DNA from: Gaeumannomyces sp. JS-464
Lineage: Eukaryota; Ascomycota; Sordariomycetes; Magnaporthales; Magnaporthaceae
Length of the DNA stretch: 64,000 bases
NCBI GenBank assembly: GCA_002197995.1
Contig: NGZR01000009.1
Coordinates: forward strand, 620,001-684,000
Reading direction: 5' to 3'
Shown here one piece after another: positions 1-13,086 of this stretch. The notes below the pieces were generated by a model, which saw nothing but the letters and a program-made list of their open reading frames with translations, searched no databases and was not told the DNA's origin. Made by a program: the position numbers and the translations under genes. Position 1 is the stretch's first letter. The number at the start of each line of letters is the position of its first letter.

Positions 1-240
1 GTCAGATAGACCAGCGACACCTCCCTGCCTCGCGCATTCGTAGCCAAGGGACTAGCCCATAGATACATCCTGCTCGTAGCAACCCTTCTATCATCAACCT
101 GAGCTCCCTTCTGGCGTTGGCGGGTTCGAGGGTGCACCGGCGTTGTTTTCCTTTTCCGTCCACACATCTGCCGGGCCGGCATTTATATCCGAACAACACG
201 GGCATTGCCGAGGTCCGTCCGAGTCTCCGCATCCGCCACC

Positions 241-1242
241 ATGGCCACCACACTCCCGGCCATCATCACCCCGTCCCTTCTGGCCACCATCCGCAAGCAG
301 CCGAACCTGCCCCGGAACACGTGGTATTTCGTAACCGCCACCACCCTGACCGTGCTAAACCGGCCTGATGAGATCCCCGCCGTCTACAAGCATGCCCTCG
401 AGACCCCGGACGCCAGCTCCAGCGCTTGTCCGTCTCCGGAGGAGCAACTGAGCATATCCCGCCGCATCCGGGAGGCTCTAGTCAAGACTGCCGCTATCGG
501 TGGTCTTCCCAAGGTAGGCCGTGTTCCGAGCCCGGACTTGCACACAGAAGGATCGCTAAAGGGCTGTCAACAAAGACCATCAACTCGCTGCTGGAGCTCA
601 AGAAGCACACGCCGCCGCACCTGGTCGACGAGCCGCTGGGATACTCGCCCACGTCACGCGCCGTCGAGATGTACGACGTGCCGTCGTCGCAGATCCTGCA
701 CCGCGGCCAGCACTTCTTCGACATGATCTACGGCAAGGTCTCCAAGCGCGTCATGGGCCAGATGGACCGCTCCGGCACCGAGGACCTCGGCCTGACCGCG
801 CGGCTCGTCTACGGCTACCTGCTGAGCAACACGGCCGTCCTGACCCCGGCTGAGACCTCCTTCGTCCTCATTGCGGGCCTCGTGCCGCAGGATGTATGTA
901 TTGTTTTCCTCGGCTTGGTCGTGCGGTGCTGGTTTCATATGGCATACATCCGCGAAAAGCCCTCATGAACCCATCCGAGATGCGAATGTGATGCGTATGG
1001 CGTCAAGGAGCCGCCAGGAGAACCACAAGCCACAAGACTGACCACGGAGAAACCCTCCCGCACAGGTCAACCCGCAACTCAAGGGCCACCTCAAGGGCGC
1101 GCTCAACGGCGGCGCCACGGTGGACGAGGTCAGGGCCGTGAGGAACATCGCCATGGCCATCTGCGAGGCGTCTGGCATGAAGATGCTCGGCTCCTCGGCT
1201 CCGGGCGGCTGGGGCTGGCGAAGCGATCCCGCTACCCTGTAA
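241..1242 (+). CDS. AhpD-like / carboxymuconolactone decarboxylase-fold protein
   Basis: Three exons are supported: 241-513, 576-893 and 1066-1242. Both introns are phase 0: the first runs GTAGGC to CAAAG with GCTAA as branch point, the second GTATGT to CACAG. Together they encode 255 aa. The ATG at 241 has a good context (CACCATGG); an in-frame ATG at 205 would add 12 residues of low-complexity sequence, so 241 is preferred. The product matches the helical AhpD/CMD fold seen in many fungal proteins: ISRRIREALVKTAAIGG, the LLELKK helix, the GQHFFDMIYGKV segment and the C-terminal GSSAPGGWGW. No CxxC of true AhpD peroxidases is visible, so a redox role cannot be claimed. A TTATAT sequence at about 183-188 lies 55 nt upstream of the start. 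No signal peptide is obvious. The family assignment is fairly secure; the substrate is unknown. Confidence 0.85.
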
Positions 1243-2211
1243 TCGGATCGGGCCCGGGCCCTCGGAACCGTAGGCCGCGGGCTGGGGGCAGAGGGTGCGC
1301 TGATCCGTCTTCTCCTCCTCCTCCCCCAACCCCAATGGAGACTAGGGGAAACGGCCTGCAGACGCGGCATCAGCTGGCGTCTGCCTGCATCCCAGCGGAA
1401 CGGACGGGCTGTCTGGTGGCGGTGAACCAGTGAGAGAGTGGGACGATGGCTTGCTAGGAGTCAAACTATCACCATGCACTAGACACACAGCCTTTCCTCA
1501 TTTTCGTCTTCTTTTCTTCTATAGGTATCTGATAGAGCTAGGGCGTCTACGTCTCGCCCCGTATGCAGGCGCTTGCAAGGCCCCGGGTGCATCCACCGAT
1601 ATTGATATCTGGAAAGGGCCTAGATCGTGACGAGCCAGTCCCCTCGAGGTCGCCGAGGAACTGGCTACGTATCACATCGGCGATATTATGATGTGAACAG
1701 GCCGGCTCCCGTCATACCCGAGGGAGATAAGGAGTTGGGCTCTTCTTTGCTTTTCTGGATATCCCAGGTGCATGTTGCGACAGCCCCTTTTTTGCCTCCT
1801 GCATACTCAGAGATACACCTACACCGACGAGGAGACGGCGTGAGATGAGCAGCAATGCACGAGAGGCCAGGAGGGGAATAGACAAGCGAGCTATAAAAGT
1901 ACAAAAAAGAAGAAACGCGGTATACAACTCAACGCACGCCCAGTGGTGTTTTATGAAACCGGACGCCTCGCCGGTCCCGACATTTAGACTACCCGCGTGG
2001 CCCTTGCTCCTCCCGTGGGTCTGGCCACACATCTTTCCTCAACGTGCGGCTCGAAGAGAGAAAAAAAAACACCCACAAGGTTAGTGGGAAGCCTTTCTGG
2101 CCAAGGGATATCACAATCCCCTTCCCATCCCATGTAAACCCAGACGTTGGGGCGTCGCTAGTTGTCCGACTAGGGATGTGCCATTGAGGGGCAGGAGGCT
2201 TTTTTGGGGAA

Positions 2212-2260
2212 GCACACACACACACAAACTCACATACACACCACGCACACACACAAGCAG
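2212..2260. repeat. CA-rich microsatellite
   Basis: Imperfect runs of CA dinucleotides separated by short interruptions (ACTCACATACACACCACG). It is a simple repeat in intergenic DNA with no coding context. Confidence 0.8.
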
Positions 2261-5200
2261 CGAGGCAAAAGGACTCTGACAGGGAAACCGGCGAATGAGG
2301 TGGTCCGGATGGGGGTAACGCCCTCGCCGGGAGGCGGTGGTTTGGGCAGCGCAGGGCGGGCGGGCGAGGCGGGTACGGTGCGGGCGCGCAGGGCAGGGCA
2401 GGGGGCATCACGGGTGCTTCACAGCGTACGGCCGTACAAGGGGGTGGGCAGGCGGAGGAGGAGGAGGGGTTTACGTTGATCCCGGCAGGGCTCATGGGGG
2501 AGAGAGGGATGGGCCAATCCGGGACCCCCGCGCGACGCCGCGACCAGGGGCTGGGACTGGGCCGGGGGACGAAGATGGGAATCCGGTGGTGTTCCTTTCG
2601 TCCCAAAGAAGAAAGTTTGGGAGATCCGAGGCCGGGGAGTGGTCGGGGTGTCGTTGTGGTGTGTGTTGGACGGACACGCGCGCGCGGGCGGAGAGGAGGC
2701 ACGGAGGGAAAAAAAGCACACCACACACTGCTGGTTTGCCGACAGAGCCGCACGCCCATCACAGCTCTATCGCGGGCTTGGCCGGAAAGGGCGGAGGGAT
2801 TGATGATCACCCTATCAGAAAATCCCCAATGGGGAAATTCTTAGCCTGGGCGCAGGCTCGGAGAAGATGGAGATATTAGATCACCGGCCCAACTGTTGAG
2901 TCGCCGGCGGGATGGGGATCGGCCGATGGACGTGTTGATGGCCCGTCACCAGCAAATATTCGCCACGCCGAGGACGCAGAATCAATATTCTGTCGAGCTC
3001 TGCCCGATCTGGGGAGGCAGCTTGGGTCCAAGCACCATCATGTGAATCGACGATTTTTCGACCCATGACGGCAGCACCTATTCTTCACGCAGCAGCACAC
3101 CTGTGAACGCACGGGGCGGCGATCGAGGAGGCAGGCAAGAGCAGGGAGCATCTCCGTCTGTCTATCAATGAATGCTATGGGGGAAAGATCATCATCATCA
3201 CCACGTGGAAGCAGTGTGAAACTTGGAAGCCGGGAGGGCTTGAGGACCTTCCCCTGGAACAAAGCAAAAAAAAGGGGCGAGGCGAGGAGAGCAAAACTAC
3301 CAAGGCGTTAGTGAACTTTGCCTCTAGTCTTCTCTCCCCGCCACCGAACGTAGTGTGCCCAGGAACCAAAACCGTACATGACACCATGACTAGACGCCGT
3401 TCGAACGCACACCCAGGGGGGCTTCACCTCTCTGGTGATCTTGTGCCTAGATGGGCATATTGCGGTAACGAATGTCTTTCCGAATAGAGGCTGGCGCAGG
3501 CTGTCCGCCTCCCCAGCGCCGCGCCGCCCCTTGGCTTAGCGGCGGCGTGTGTGTGTCCATGTCTCTGGCACTGCCTTTTTGCCTGTCCTCTGAACCGCCT
3601 CGACCTTGCCTAGTAAGTAAGTAGGCAAGCAGGCTAAGCGGCTTTTGGCTTTCTCCCCTCTGCGCGTGGGTGGGTTCCTTTTTTCCCGCCTCCCCGCAAA
3701 AGCGACAAAAAATAGAGGCGGGTGGCTTGAAAGGACGGGGGGACCAGGGGTGGCGAGAAGGTGCCAGCCGGGCTACCTAGCGAGTTGACTGGATGGGCTC
3801 GTCCCGCAGATGGACTGGGCCTCGGATGATCCCCCCAAAGCGCTACGGGAGACGCTGAGGCGCATCCGAGATTGCCTGGGTGCGCGGCGCCGGGCTGGGA
3901 ATCGGCATCGAGATGGATGCTTCTTGTTGTGGTGGTCCGTAAAACACACGCCCCTTTTTTTTTTCCCCTTGCTTTGCAGATAACGCTGTTGATTTGCTGC
4001 CTTTCACGTAGGTCGTGGAGGTGGGAAAGCCCCCGGCCGATCCCTTGGCGGTTCAGGCAGATGGACGTTGCCTGATTTGCGTCTGGAGACATTGGTATTT
4101 TTCTTTTGTTGTGACGGTGACTGGACAGCCACATCCATGTTTCGATAGGTGCAACTCACGTATTTCCCTCAAGGACCAGGGCCACTGATAGCTGGCACGG
4201 GACAGGGACAGCATCGCTTGGCCTTGAAGATCCCCCGTCAGTCAGGGGGGGGCTTTCTCGAGCCAACAGGGTTGGACTAGGTAGCTGGAGGTGTCCCAAA
4301 AACACTGAACAGGGAATCCCCCGGTGCGACCGCGGTTAGCGCGTGCGGTGGCCTTGGCACGCTAACCGATTCAGGAGCTGTTAAGCGTGGAGCGTCGTAT
4401 TGGGCCAGCCTTTCGGCATCTCGAGGAACCGTGGTGTCGGGAGGAGGGATCGACTGATTTGCACCTGGGTGTGCCTGGTGGGTCTCCACACCGCGCCTTC
4501 CCTCAGCCAGCAGGCTTGCCTTATTGGGTGGGCGGGAGGTGTGCGATAGTGTGTGAAAAGCAAAAATGCATGCAGGAGGGGAATCAAATGAGGATAACGG
4601 AACGAAAGGGGAAAAAGCCCTTGCTGATTTCCCTCTCCTTGCTTGCTTTTCCACGGCGATGCGATTGAGTGACTTGAGATTTGACATCGGTACTTGGAGC
4701 CAGGTCAAGGGACAGGCAAAAAAAAAAAAAGCAAGAAAGTCCGTCACCGACAGATGGAGGAAAACTGGCCACCACCCAAAACGCATGCATGTGCCCTCTG
4801 AAGATCAGTCCAGAGCCAGACTCCCACACCACCGCTGGGACAGATCACAACGGGGTTTTCCGTTGGGGGTTCCCAATCGCCGGGTCCAAGCTCGGCCGTG
4901 GCTGCCTGGCCCCTCCCACTCCTCACCTGTGTGGATCACGAATACCCCATCACCCCATCCATGTTCACAAGAGGATGGAGATAAGGCCCAGGTTGACAGG
5001 GTCTCGCCAAGCTGTTTCAATACCAATTGTTCCCTGTGAATAGCAATCCATCTCGCTTCTTACTCTCATCTCAACCTTTTCTTTTTCTTTTTTCGTCTGT
5101 TATTTTTGCTTCCAGCCTTCCCGTCGTCTGTCCCAGACCGGGCGTGTGCTTTGTCGAATCACGGGTGGAGTCATCCAACACGACAGTTACACCAAACCAC

Positions 5201-5777
5201 GGGATAAAATTAAAGACCAAATAAAGTAATCACCCGGTCGGCAGGGAGGTGTGCGATGAGAGAAGGCGGCCAGTGGCAACGACGACACGGCGGGTTTTTC
5301 CGTCCGCGCGCGCCAGGCGACCCACGATGAGGTGACAACGACCCGTTCAACCTTTCGGGATAAGCCCTATTCTGGCTAGACCGGGCGTTTTTTTTCTTTT
5401 TTTTTTCTTTTTTTCTTCAAGGGTCTCTCCTCTCCCCGACCCTTTGCTTTCAATTTCAAGCAGCAGTTCGTTCAACCCAAAATATGCCCTAACCGGCTGG
5501 CTGGGGCCGCTAGCAACTTTAAACCATGGAATTTGCCGTTGCGCGCGGGCGGGCAGGCGGGCAAAGCACAAGCGAAGCACGCCCCTCCCCAATCCGAGAC
5601 GGCGGTTACGTTCAGCTATGATGTGCCACCAGAGCTTAGCTAGCGGGCGGTACTAACTGGGCGGGCTCGAGTTTGTCACTGATGGCTGCTGGCTGGCTGG
5701 TCCTGATGTTCGGCAGAAAAGAAAAAGAAAAGGAAAAAGAAAGGGGACCAGGGCGTGCAACGCACGCACAACGCGCG

Positions 5778-5811
5778 GGCGCCGCCGCCGCCGCCGCCGC
5801 CTCCGCCTCCT
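5778..5811. repeat. GCC trinucleotide repeat
   Basis: About seven tandem GCC units followed by imperfect TCC/GCC units, within the gene-poor block. No open frame around it looks coding. Confidence 0.75.
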
Positions 5812-8800
5812 TGGACCCAAGCTATGCCCGGCCAGTGCTGGCGCGGACCTTGCAAAGAAGCAAGGTGCAGTAGGACACGACACGACGCACACGCTGGCCG
5901 TGGGAGAAGGCCGCCCCTTGTTTAGGAGTGGACCTTACAGCATGCATCATCCATCCCAACGCGCTGGAAATGCCCCTAATGTTGGGGGGTTTTTGCTTCT
6001 CCGGGGTCTAGAGCAGACACCGGGCTGCTAGGGGCTAGGGGAAGCTGCGAAAAGCCGTCGTCGATGGTGCTAGCCGGGCGCTTGACGTGGACATGATGGG
6101 AACTGCCGGGCCACGTAGGGCAAGGGGAAAAAAAGCAAAGATGGAGGGGAGGAAAGGAGGTGTAGGTTGAGGTATACTACGTATCAACGCAGATAGCATG
6201 GGACATTGGGGACAAAAGCAAAAACGCGAGAAGCAGGGCCTGGAACTTGGACATGCATCCCGGGTAGGGTCGGTCGAGATCCCGGAGAAACGTGACTGGC
6301 CCGTCACGAGATGCGCGCCGAGAAGGCATCACGAGGACCAATACTCGTCCAGGCGAACCCCTCACTGTTTTCTTGGAAAATGGGCAGACAGGGAGACATC
6401 ACATTCATGGAGTGATCACCCAGATGGCGAAAAAAAAAAGCAGGGAAGAAACCAAAAATGCGCTCGCCTCGTATACCAAACGAGCCACCATCACGAGCTC
6501 CGAGCTGTTATCTCGCGCGCGCGCAACCATCCCGGGAGGGCGGAGGGTCACGTCCCACCCCCGGGATCCCGGGAAGTGTGCACTACGTATACGTGTTTGA
6601 AGAGGAGAGACAGACACACGCTGCCAGCCCGCTCCATCGAGCGGTCTGGACCGCCAAGACCCCTGGGAAGAGATGGGTGGGTGGTGTGCTGTCTGCACCT
6701 CGGTCACGTCCCGCCGTGAGGAAACGGGCTCCTGTGATAGGCCGCCTCGCGAGGCATTGGGGAGTTCGGGCCCGGGCGGCCATGGTACTGGCCCAGGCAC
6801 TTCGTGGTGTCTTGCCGGGCTTTTTTTTTCGCCCTTTTCTTGTTTTCTCTGATCATCTATCTTCTCGGGGACAATATCGGAGGCTACACATATAATCGGA
6901 GCGGGCGGGGACGACGAAATTCTCCTGTCCCTGGGTTCTTTTGCTCTGCTGTCATCGCCGGCCCACACCATAGCCTCAGTGCAAGGTTTTGGATCATCCA
7001 TCCCCAGTCGTTGTGGCGGGAGGTCTAGACCGGGCCGTGGCCAGGTCCTGCTTTGTGCTTTTTTATGGTTGATGGTCACCCCCCCGCGGCTCGCTGGCCC
7101 TGGTCCATGAAACAGGCTTCTGGCGTGGGCCTGGCAGCGACGATCATTTGCCCGCATAGGAAATCCAAAGCGAGCCAGATGCTTGGTAGCAGCAGAAGTG
7201 GACTATTGGTTTTGGACAGCAGGCATTGCAAGCAGGCCAAATCGTCTCGGCTCGTGGGGGGAAACAAGGGTCGACTTGGATGGACGATGGACGATTGGAC
7301 GCAGGTGATTGTGAAATGCCCAGCCAGCCAGCCAAATTTGAAAAGCTTGGCATTTAAAAGTCGATTTGCTCATCCTATATTTAGCTCGCGCGGGTTACAT
7401 CGCCCACCAAGCAGCACCGCTGTGCAATCTGGGCTGTGTCCCGGGAGGCGAGCCGTAGGATTGCGAAATCTGGTGTGGGTGAGTGGTGTGAGCGCCCCCT
7501 TGTGAGTGTGTGCTACGGCCGACGGCGCCCAGCGACGCCAATTGAATGGGAGGGAATACGGGGATCACCCGAACAGCGGTGCCATCAATGATGGAGCCTC
7601 TCCCGGCCCCTGGGAATTTTCAGAGGCAGGAAGTGCGGGGGAGCTCTGGCCTGCGCTAAAGACACCCCCAAAGCCTTTTTTTTGCGGTTCACTTATTGCA
7701 CAAGGATCCAAGAACTAAACACCCAGCACAGGGTTTAGCGAGACTTACTGGAGCTTCACTCGCGAGACCCGACCGCCTTCGACTCTGCGCATTTCATTGC
7801 TTTTTGGAAGGAAATGCTAATGCCGTCCTAGATCCGCAGAAACTTGAAAAGTGCCAGGTTTTAGTTGCTTTTTCTCCGTCCAGGCTTTTGAAACTATCGA
7901 TTCCGATCCTGGCAACCCCTGCTATCAGTGGCGATGCGCACAAGCACTGCCGCCCACACCGTGTCTAATTCTCCATCGTTGTGGCTGGGCAGTAACTGCC
8001 GATGACGGCACGCGCTTATTCCTGAGGCCGCCGGGCGCCCCCTCTTCGTCTTTGGCCCTGCAGATCACATAACAGAAATGACGAAGTTGAAGCCTGAGGA
8101 TGGGGTCAGCCTTTTTCAGCCCTGACTACACAAACCTGCTTCCCCGAAACAGAGCAGAATGACAACAGCCAAGTGCCCGGAGAAGGGTCAGCAGAGCGGC
8201 AGGACTCGACCGGACCCAATCCATCGCGTTGCAATCAGGCTGCTCGGCTTTCCTTACCCACCCCCCACAAAAATGTGAGAGAGAAAGATGAAATGGCGGA
8301 GAGGGAAAAAAAAAAAAAACACGCGACGTAGAGAAATCGTCGACGACTGTTCCCCCGCTACTTGGACCGGCTGCGCCTCAAACACACACATGCCCCATCC
8401 AGCATCTCACACGCGCGGTGCATACATATGTGGCCGTAGTAAGAGGTGAGAGGTACTTACTTGGGCTTGATCGACGCCAGGCTTCCTGCAAGTGTAATCA
8501 CCAATCCCACCACTTCTGACACGGGGCCAAAGTGGGAAAGCCGGTCCCCACTTATCCTCTTCCTCTCTGCATTGCATCACACAGTTTCTTTCAGCTTGTC
8601 ATCACCGTTCCCATTTGGACGATTTTGTTCCCCCTTCCGCAGCAGCGGTGGGCACGCGGGTCTGCTCGAGACCCTTTATTCTTTGGTTTCTTACAGACCA
8701 ACCTCCCGCCACTTTGGTCGGCGAAGCAAGCCACCCACCCTGTGTGTGGACCAGGAAGTTCTGCGCTAGCCAAGAGGCAGTGTCCTTGTTACCCGTTGCT

Positions 8801-8947
8801 GCCAGACCGTCTGACGGGGCGGGCATACCTGCCGACGGGGCAAGATGTGCGCACCCGATCGCCCGTTCGTCCTGCACAAAGGTCGGTGTTCAGTCTTGTC
8901 CACCGGGGCCCGCTCGGTCGCCCGTCTCGTCGAGTTTTTTTTTTGAG

Positions 8948-9063
8948 TTTTTTTTTTTTTTTTTCTTTTTTTCTTTCTTTTTTTCTTTCTTTTTTTCTTT
9001 CTTTTTTCTTTCTTTTTTTTCTTTTCTTTTTCTTTCTTTTTTTTCTTTCTTTTTTTTCTTTTT
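8948..9063. repeat. Polypyrimidine tract (T-rich, CTTT units)
   Basis: A 116-nt stretch made only of C and T on the plus strand, mostly T runs of 3-17 broken by single C. Directly after it comes TGCCTACAGG, which reads like a very strong 3' splice site. Such a tract could also form triplex DNA. No flanking exon is recognisable, so splicing is speculation. Confidence 0.9.
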
Positions 9064-9197
9064 GCCTACAGGTCGCGAGGCGGAGAAGGTTGGGCCCTGC
9101 TTGACTACCAGGTCGACTTGTCTTGCTGCCTTGCTTGGCCTGCTGGGTTGAGGAGAGAGTGAGAGAGGGGAAACAAGGGGGGCAGTATCCGCCGTCA

Positions 9198-9217
9198 CAT
9201 GGCATGGCATGGCATGG
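9198..9217. repeat. ATGGC pentanucleotide repeat
   Basis: Four tandem copies of a CATGG/ATGGC pentamer in non-coding sequence. Confidence 0.7.
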
Positions 9218-12200
9218 ATGATCATCGGGATATTCTCCAAGCCCCCGTCACCGTGCACCCCCTCCCAAGAAGGGCAGGGAAGGCATGAAGGCGGCCGGTA
9301 CCGGGGGCCGTGCCATCTGAAAAAGCGCCCAGGAAATCGCGGGCGTGACATCCGGGGCTCAAAGACAGTCGAAACGCATAAAAAAAAAACAAAAAAAAAA
9401 AAAAACACGAGCAGCACACGTAAACATACATGGGCACTTTTGTCCCCGCGAGATGTGTGGCACCAAACTTTGAAAGATGGGATGGCAGCGGGGATTGGCT
9501 CAAGCGCGCGACAGCAAAGACATCCATGCCTTGTTGGGCTATCCATGGGCGTAAATTAAATGGAACAAAAAACCGCGGCAAACCACAGATTGATGAGGAG
9601 AGGCCGGTCAGCGGCCAAGGCCCTCCTCGGGTGATGGCTGGGGCCGCAGACGAGGAGGAAAGGTAAAATCTTATTTTAGAAGCCGTCAAATTGCGCCTCC
9701 GCCATTGCCGAACCCTGGGTGTCGTCGGCGGGCAGGGACATGTTCCGCCTCAATTTCCAATATGCCAGGGCAGGGCCGTCGCGGATGTTTTCGGAGGGGT
9801 GTCGTTTCCTTTCTTCCTGTCTCCTCCCTGCCATCCGAAGCCAGGTTCAATCTGGCATTGATCCCAAAAAGCAAAGCGACAGGACGATGCGTCCGTAAGA
9901 CCACTTGATGCTGGGCTCGTCACCTGGCCATCAAGAGAGATGGACAGGCCAGAGGTGTCGCCAAAGCGAAAAATTGCTTTCTCGTCTGGCTGCAGGGTGC
10001 AGCAGAATACCCAGCCAAACAACGTTACCACACAGAAACGACGGCGGATTGGCTGGGAGAGATGCTTTGACACATTGACTGCTGACTACTCGTCCCACGC
10101 CAATGGCACCGTGATGTTCCTTGGGTATATCGCCAGTCGGGTATATGTCCAACGAGCGGTCAAGTACCCCCAAGTGAAAATAAGAAAAAAAAGTAAGCAG
10201 AGCATCTACGAATTACTGTATCGGGACGGAATGGCAGGATGCACCACGAAGGATGGAAGGGTAAGGGAAGAGACGGAAAAAAAAAAAACGATGACAACTT
10301 CTGGGTTGTGCCGTGCTCGCCCGCTCATTGGGCGGGTCGGCCATGCATGCTGCAGCCATCCGTCTGACGCAGCGAAAGTTACTGGTCACTGGGAATTGTG
10401 CTGCCTGGAGAGGAGCTCTCTCATTTTTCCCTCCTCCGTCGGCGAATTAGAGAGCGCGTAAAAGCTCGGGGCCGCCGAACCTATGTTGTCAAACAGCAAA
10501 GAAAAAGAAAAAAAAACACCGTTGTGGCCACCTTTCGGCCAGTCTTTCATCAGTGGGCCGCTTTCCTTTCGGGTGCACCTCGAGTAGCTGGAGAAGGGCC
10601 GGTGTGGTCGGTGATGCAACGCGGACGAAATCTGTTCGCTAAACGTTGCGGTGCGCCCCTCACCTCCTTGTGGTGATGTTTTTTTTTTTTTTATGCAGTC
10701 ATTATTCTTCATTCATATGGATCTGCTTTTGTGGCTCGGCTGTGCTGCGTCGGTTCTGTCGGGTGGGTTGGACACGGGTAGCCGCCTTGGGAGCTTTGGG
10801 TATCGCAGCAAGACCAAAGGTAAAAAAAAAAATGGCCACAAAAGGAAAGAAAAGTAGAGATGAACAACAAATAGCACAGAAATCAAAAAGTCTGTGACAC
10901 TGCACTAAACGACGACCCGAACGGGTGGTCCCCTCCCCGGCGCCCGCCCGGGGACTGGGCCACTGGGAGTGCGTCGTCGTCGACAACTCCGTTCTTCCGA
11001 GCTTTTATTGCAGCGCAGAGAACGAACGGCGCACAGAAATCGCGGGCGCTGGCTGCCGCCCCACGTCACCGCCACCCGTGATATATGTTCTCGGCGCGCA
11101 CAGAATATGTGCCTCGGCTGGGTTTCCGAGCCGGGCCAATGCCCCAAGAGGGAAATGGGCTGCGACGGGTAGGACAGAATGGAAACGAGATGGGAGGCAT
11201 CGCGCAATCGTGAGGACGAGATGTGGAATCGGGGGGTATCGTGATGGAAGTTTGAGAGCAATTGGTAGGATAGTGGGTGCTATCACCAATCATGCTTTCG
11301 GGGACCACCTACCTACTACGTAAAAGTGGTGACGAGGAGGAGGAGGCAGAGCTACCATGTAGGTGGTGGCCCGTGCACAGCTCGTCCCGCCCTCTCCAGT
11401 GACGGTCAATTGCCCAATCACGTCGGCTCCCCAGCGTCGGGAAGAGGTCGCATCTCCACCCGCGCGTCACGGGCTACGGCAGGCTCAGAGACGGGCCCGA
11501 GGAGCGTGAAGCGAAGCCGGCCGTCATTGCTCAGATCGGCGTTGCCGCCTCGGCCCTGGCTGCTGCTTGCTGGGTGGTGGTGGTGGGGCCCGGGGACTGG
11601 GGAGGGGAGGTGGAGGGATGGGAAGGAGGCACGGCCCAAATAAAGTTAATCAGGACAAGCCTCCCCCATATTGGATTGTGTTTCTGCACACACCCCTCCC
11701 CGTGTGTCTAGGAGCGCACCCGCGACTCCCGCCTCTGCTCGGCCATGTCACGATCTCTCGGCCCAAGGAGCTTCCCCCATGTCCCCCTCATCCCTCCACC
11801 ATTCCCCTTTCAATCTCGAGCAAGGCCTGCTGCCTTGGTCTTTTGCCTGCTCGACTGCAGATCGTGGCGGCTACGCATGGCCGGCCATCCAGGAAAGTCG
11901 TTTCGCTGGGGGAAGAGGGAGGGGAAGAAACGAAGGGGTGGGTATGCAAAAGGACCAACCCCAAGAAAACGAAGAGAGAAAAAAAAAGCCACCTGCGGGT
12001 ACACACACACACATCGTCGACGGGCATGTATGTGTGCACCTCGTCTGGGTCAGGAACGGGCATCGCCAAGACCGCCAGCAACGCACCAAATCTGCCTAGG
12101 AGAGGGATGCTAGAGTCCCAAATGTGCCTCACGAACGTCTACTTTGCATCTGGTAGGCTTGCTTTCTCCCGCGCTAAGCCCAGGGAAATATCTGTGCCTG

Positions 12201-12999
12201 TGTCTTTTCCCCTTTCCCCCTCGCGTCTGGAGCCAAAAGAGCCGGCCGCCGAAAGCCGGCCACAACCACGTAGCAACAACCGCTCAATCGGGCCAGTCCC
12301 CTTTCCTGACATTTCGACATTTCGTCGCTCCGAATGTGTCTTGGTCACGGCCTCGGCTGTAGGCCGGCCCAAATGCTGTCCGTTACCCCGGGGGGGTTTA
12401 GTTCGTGTCGTGGGATGGAACAAGGTTCATTGGCGGGAGAGGAGGAGGGGGACAGGAGAAACCACAATCATGGTGCTGCTTTTTTTTTTTTCTTCCCCTC
12501 GGTGGTTCCACATCCACAGCATTCGGGTATGACCACCGGTATTCCAGTCCCGTGGGAGCAGCGTCGCGGCGGCGCAGTCACGGTCTCATGGGTTCCGTGC
12601 GGCGACGGATGTTGTTGTCGACTCTCTTGTGGTCTCCGCCTCGGTTTGTGCGGCGTCGTTCGTGTGAGGTGGGGCGTCGGTGCGCGTGGGTGCAGTGGGT
12701 GCGAATCCCTCGCGTGGGTCTTTGCCAACCCATCAACCGAAAAAAAACCCACCAGGACCCTCCCATCGCACTCGTTACCCAAATAGGACAGATTGAAAAA
12801 ACCAGGGTGGTTGAGTGGAGAGACTGTATCTTCAGAGGGAGGGTGGGAGAGAGGGTCACATCTCCATTCCCTGGCAAAGTCGGGGAGAATAATTTGATTG
12901 AAGCGTGGTGCGTGCCGGGGGAGGCTGTGAAGGCTAGGTTGCAGGGTGGAAGCAGCTTCCGGTTGACACCAAACCACACAACCTTGCGCGGCAGCAAGC

Positions 13000-13086
13000 G
13001 GCGGGCAGCAGCAGCAGCACGGGGCTGGGCACAGCTCCAGCACAGCACAGCGTGCACAGCACACAGCAACACAGCAACACAGCATT
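13000..13086. repeat. CAGCA/CACAGCA-type low-complexity repeat
   Basis: Imperfect tandem CAGCAG, CAGCACA and CAGCAACA units over roughly 85 nt. A similar composition recurs at about 20280-20350. Both are intergenic. Confidence 0.65.

Noticed and set aside
1989..2810. 273-codon open frame on minus
   Set aside because: Very Pro/Arg/Ser-rich, crosses CA and GGN simple repeats, no domain; the frame is open because of base composition.
8935..9070. CRISPR-like or tandem spacer array
   Set aside because: It is a degenerate T/C microsatellite with no spaced repeats; CRISPR is also not expected in a fungus.
11567..12532. 321-codon open frame on plus
   Set aside because: Starts in a GGT run and passes poly-A, CA and poly-T repeats; no recognisable domain or coding-like codon use.
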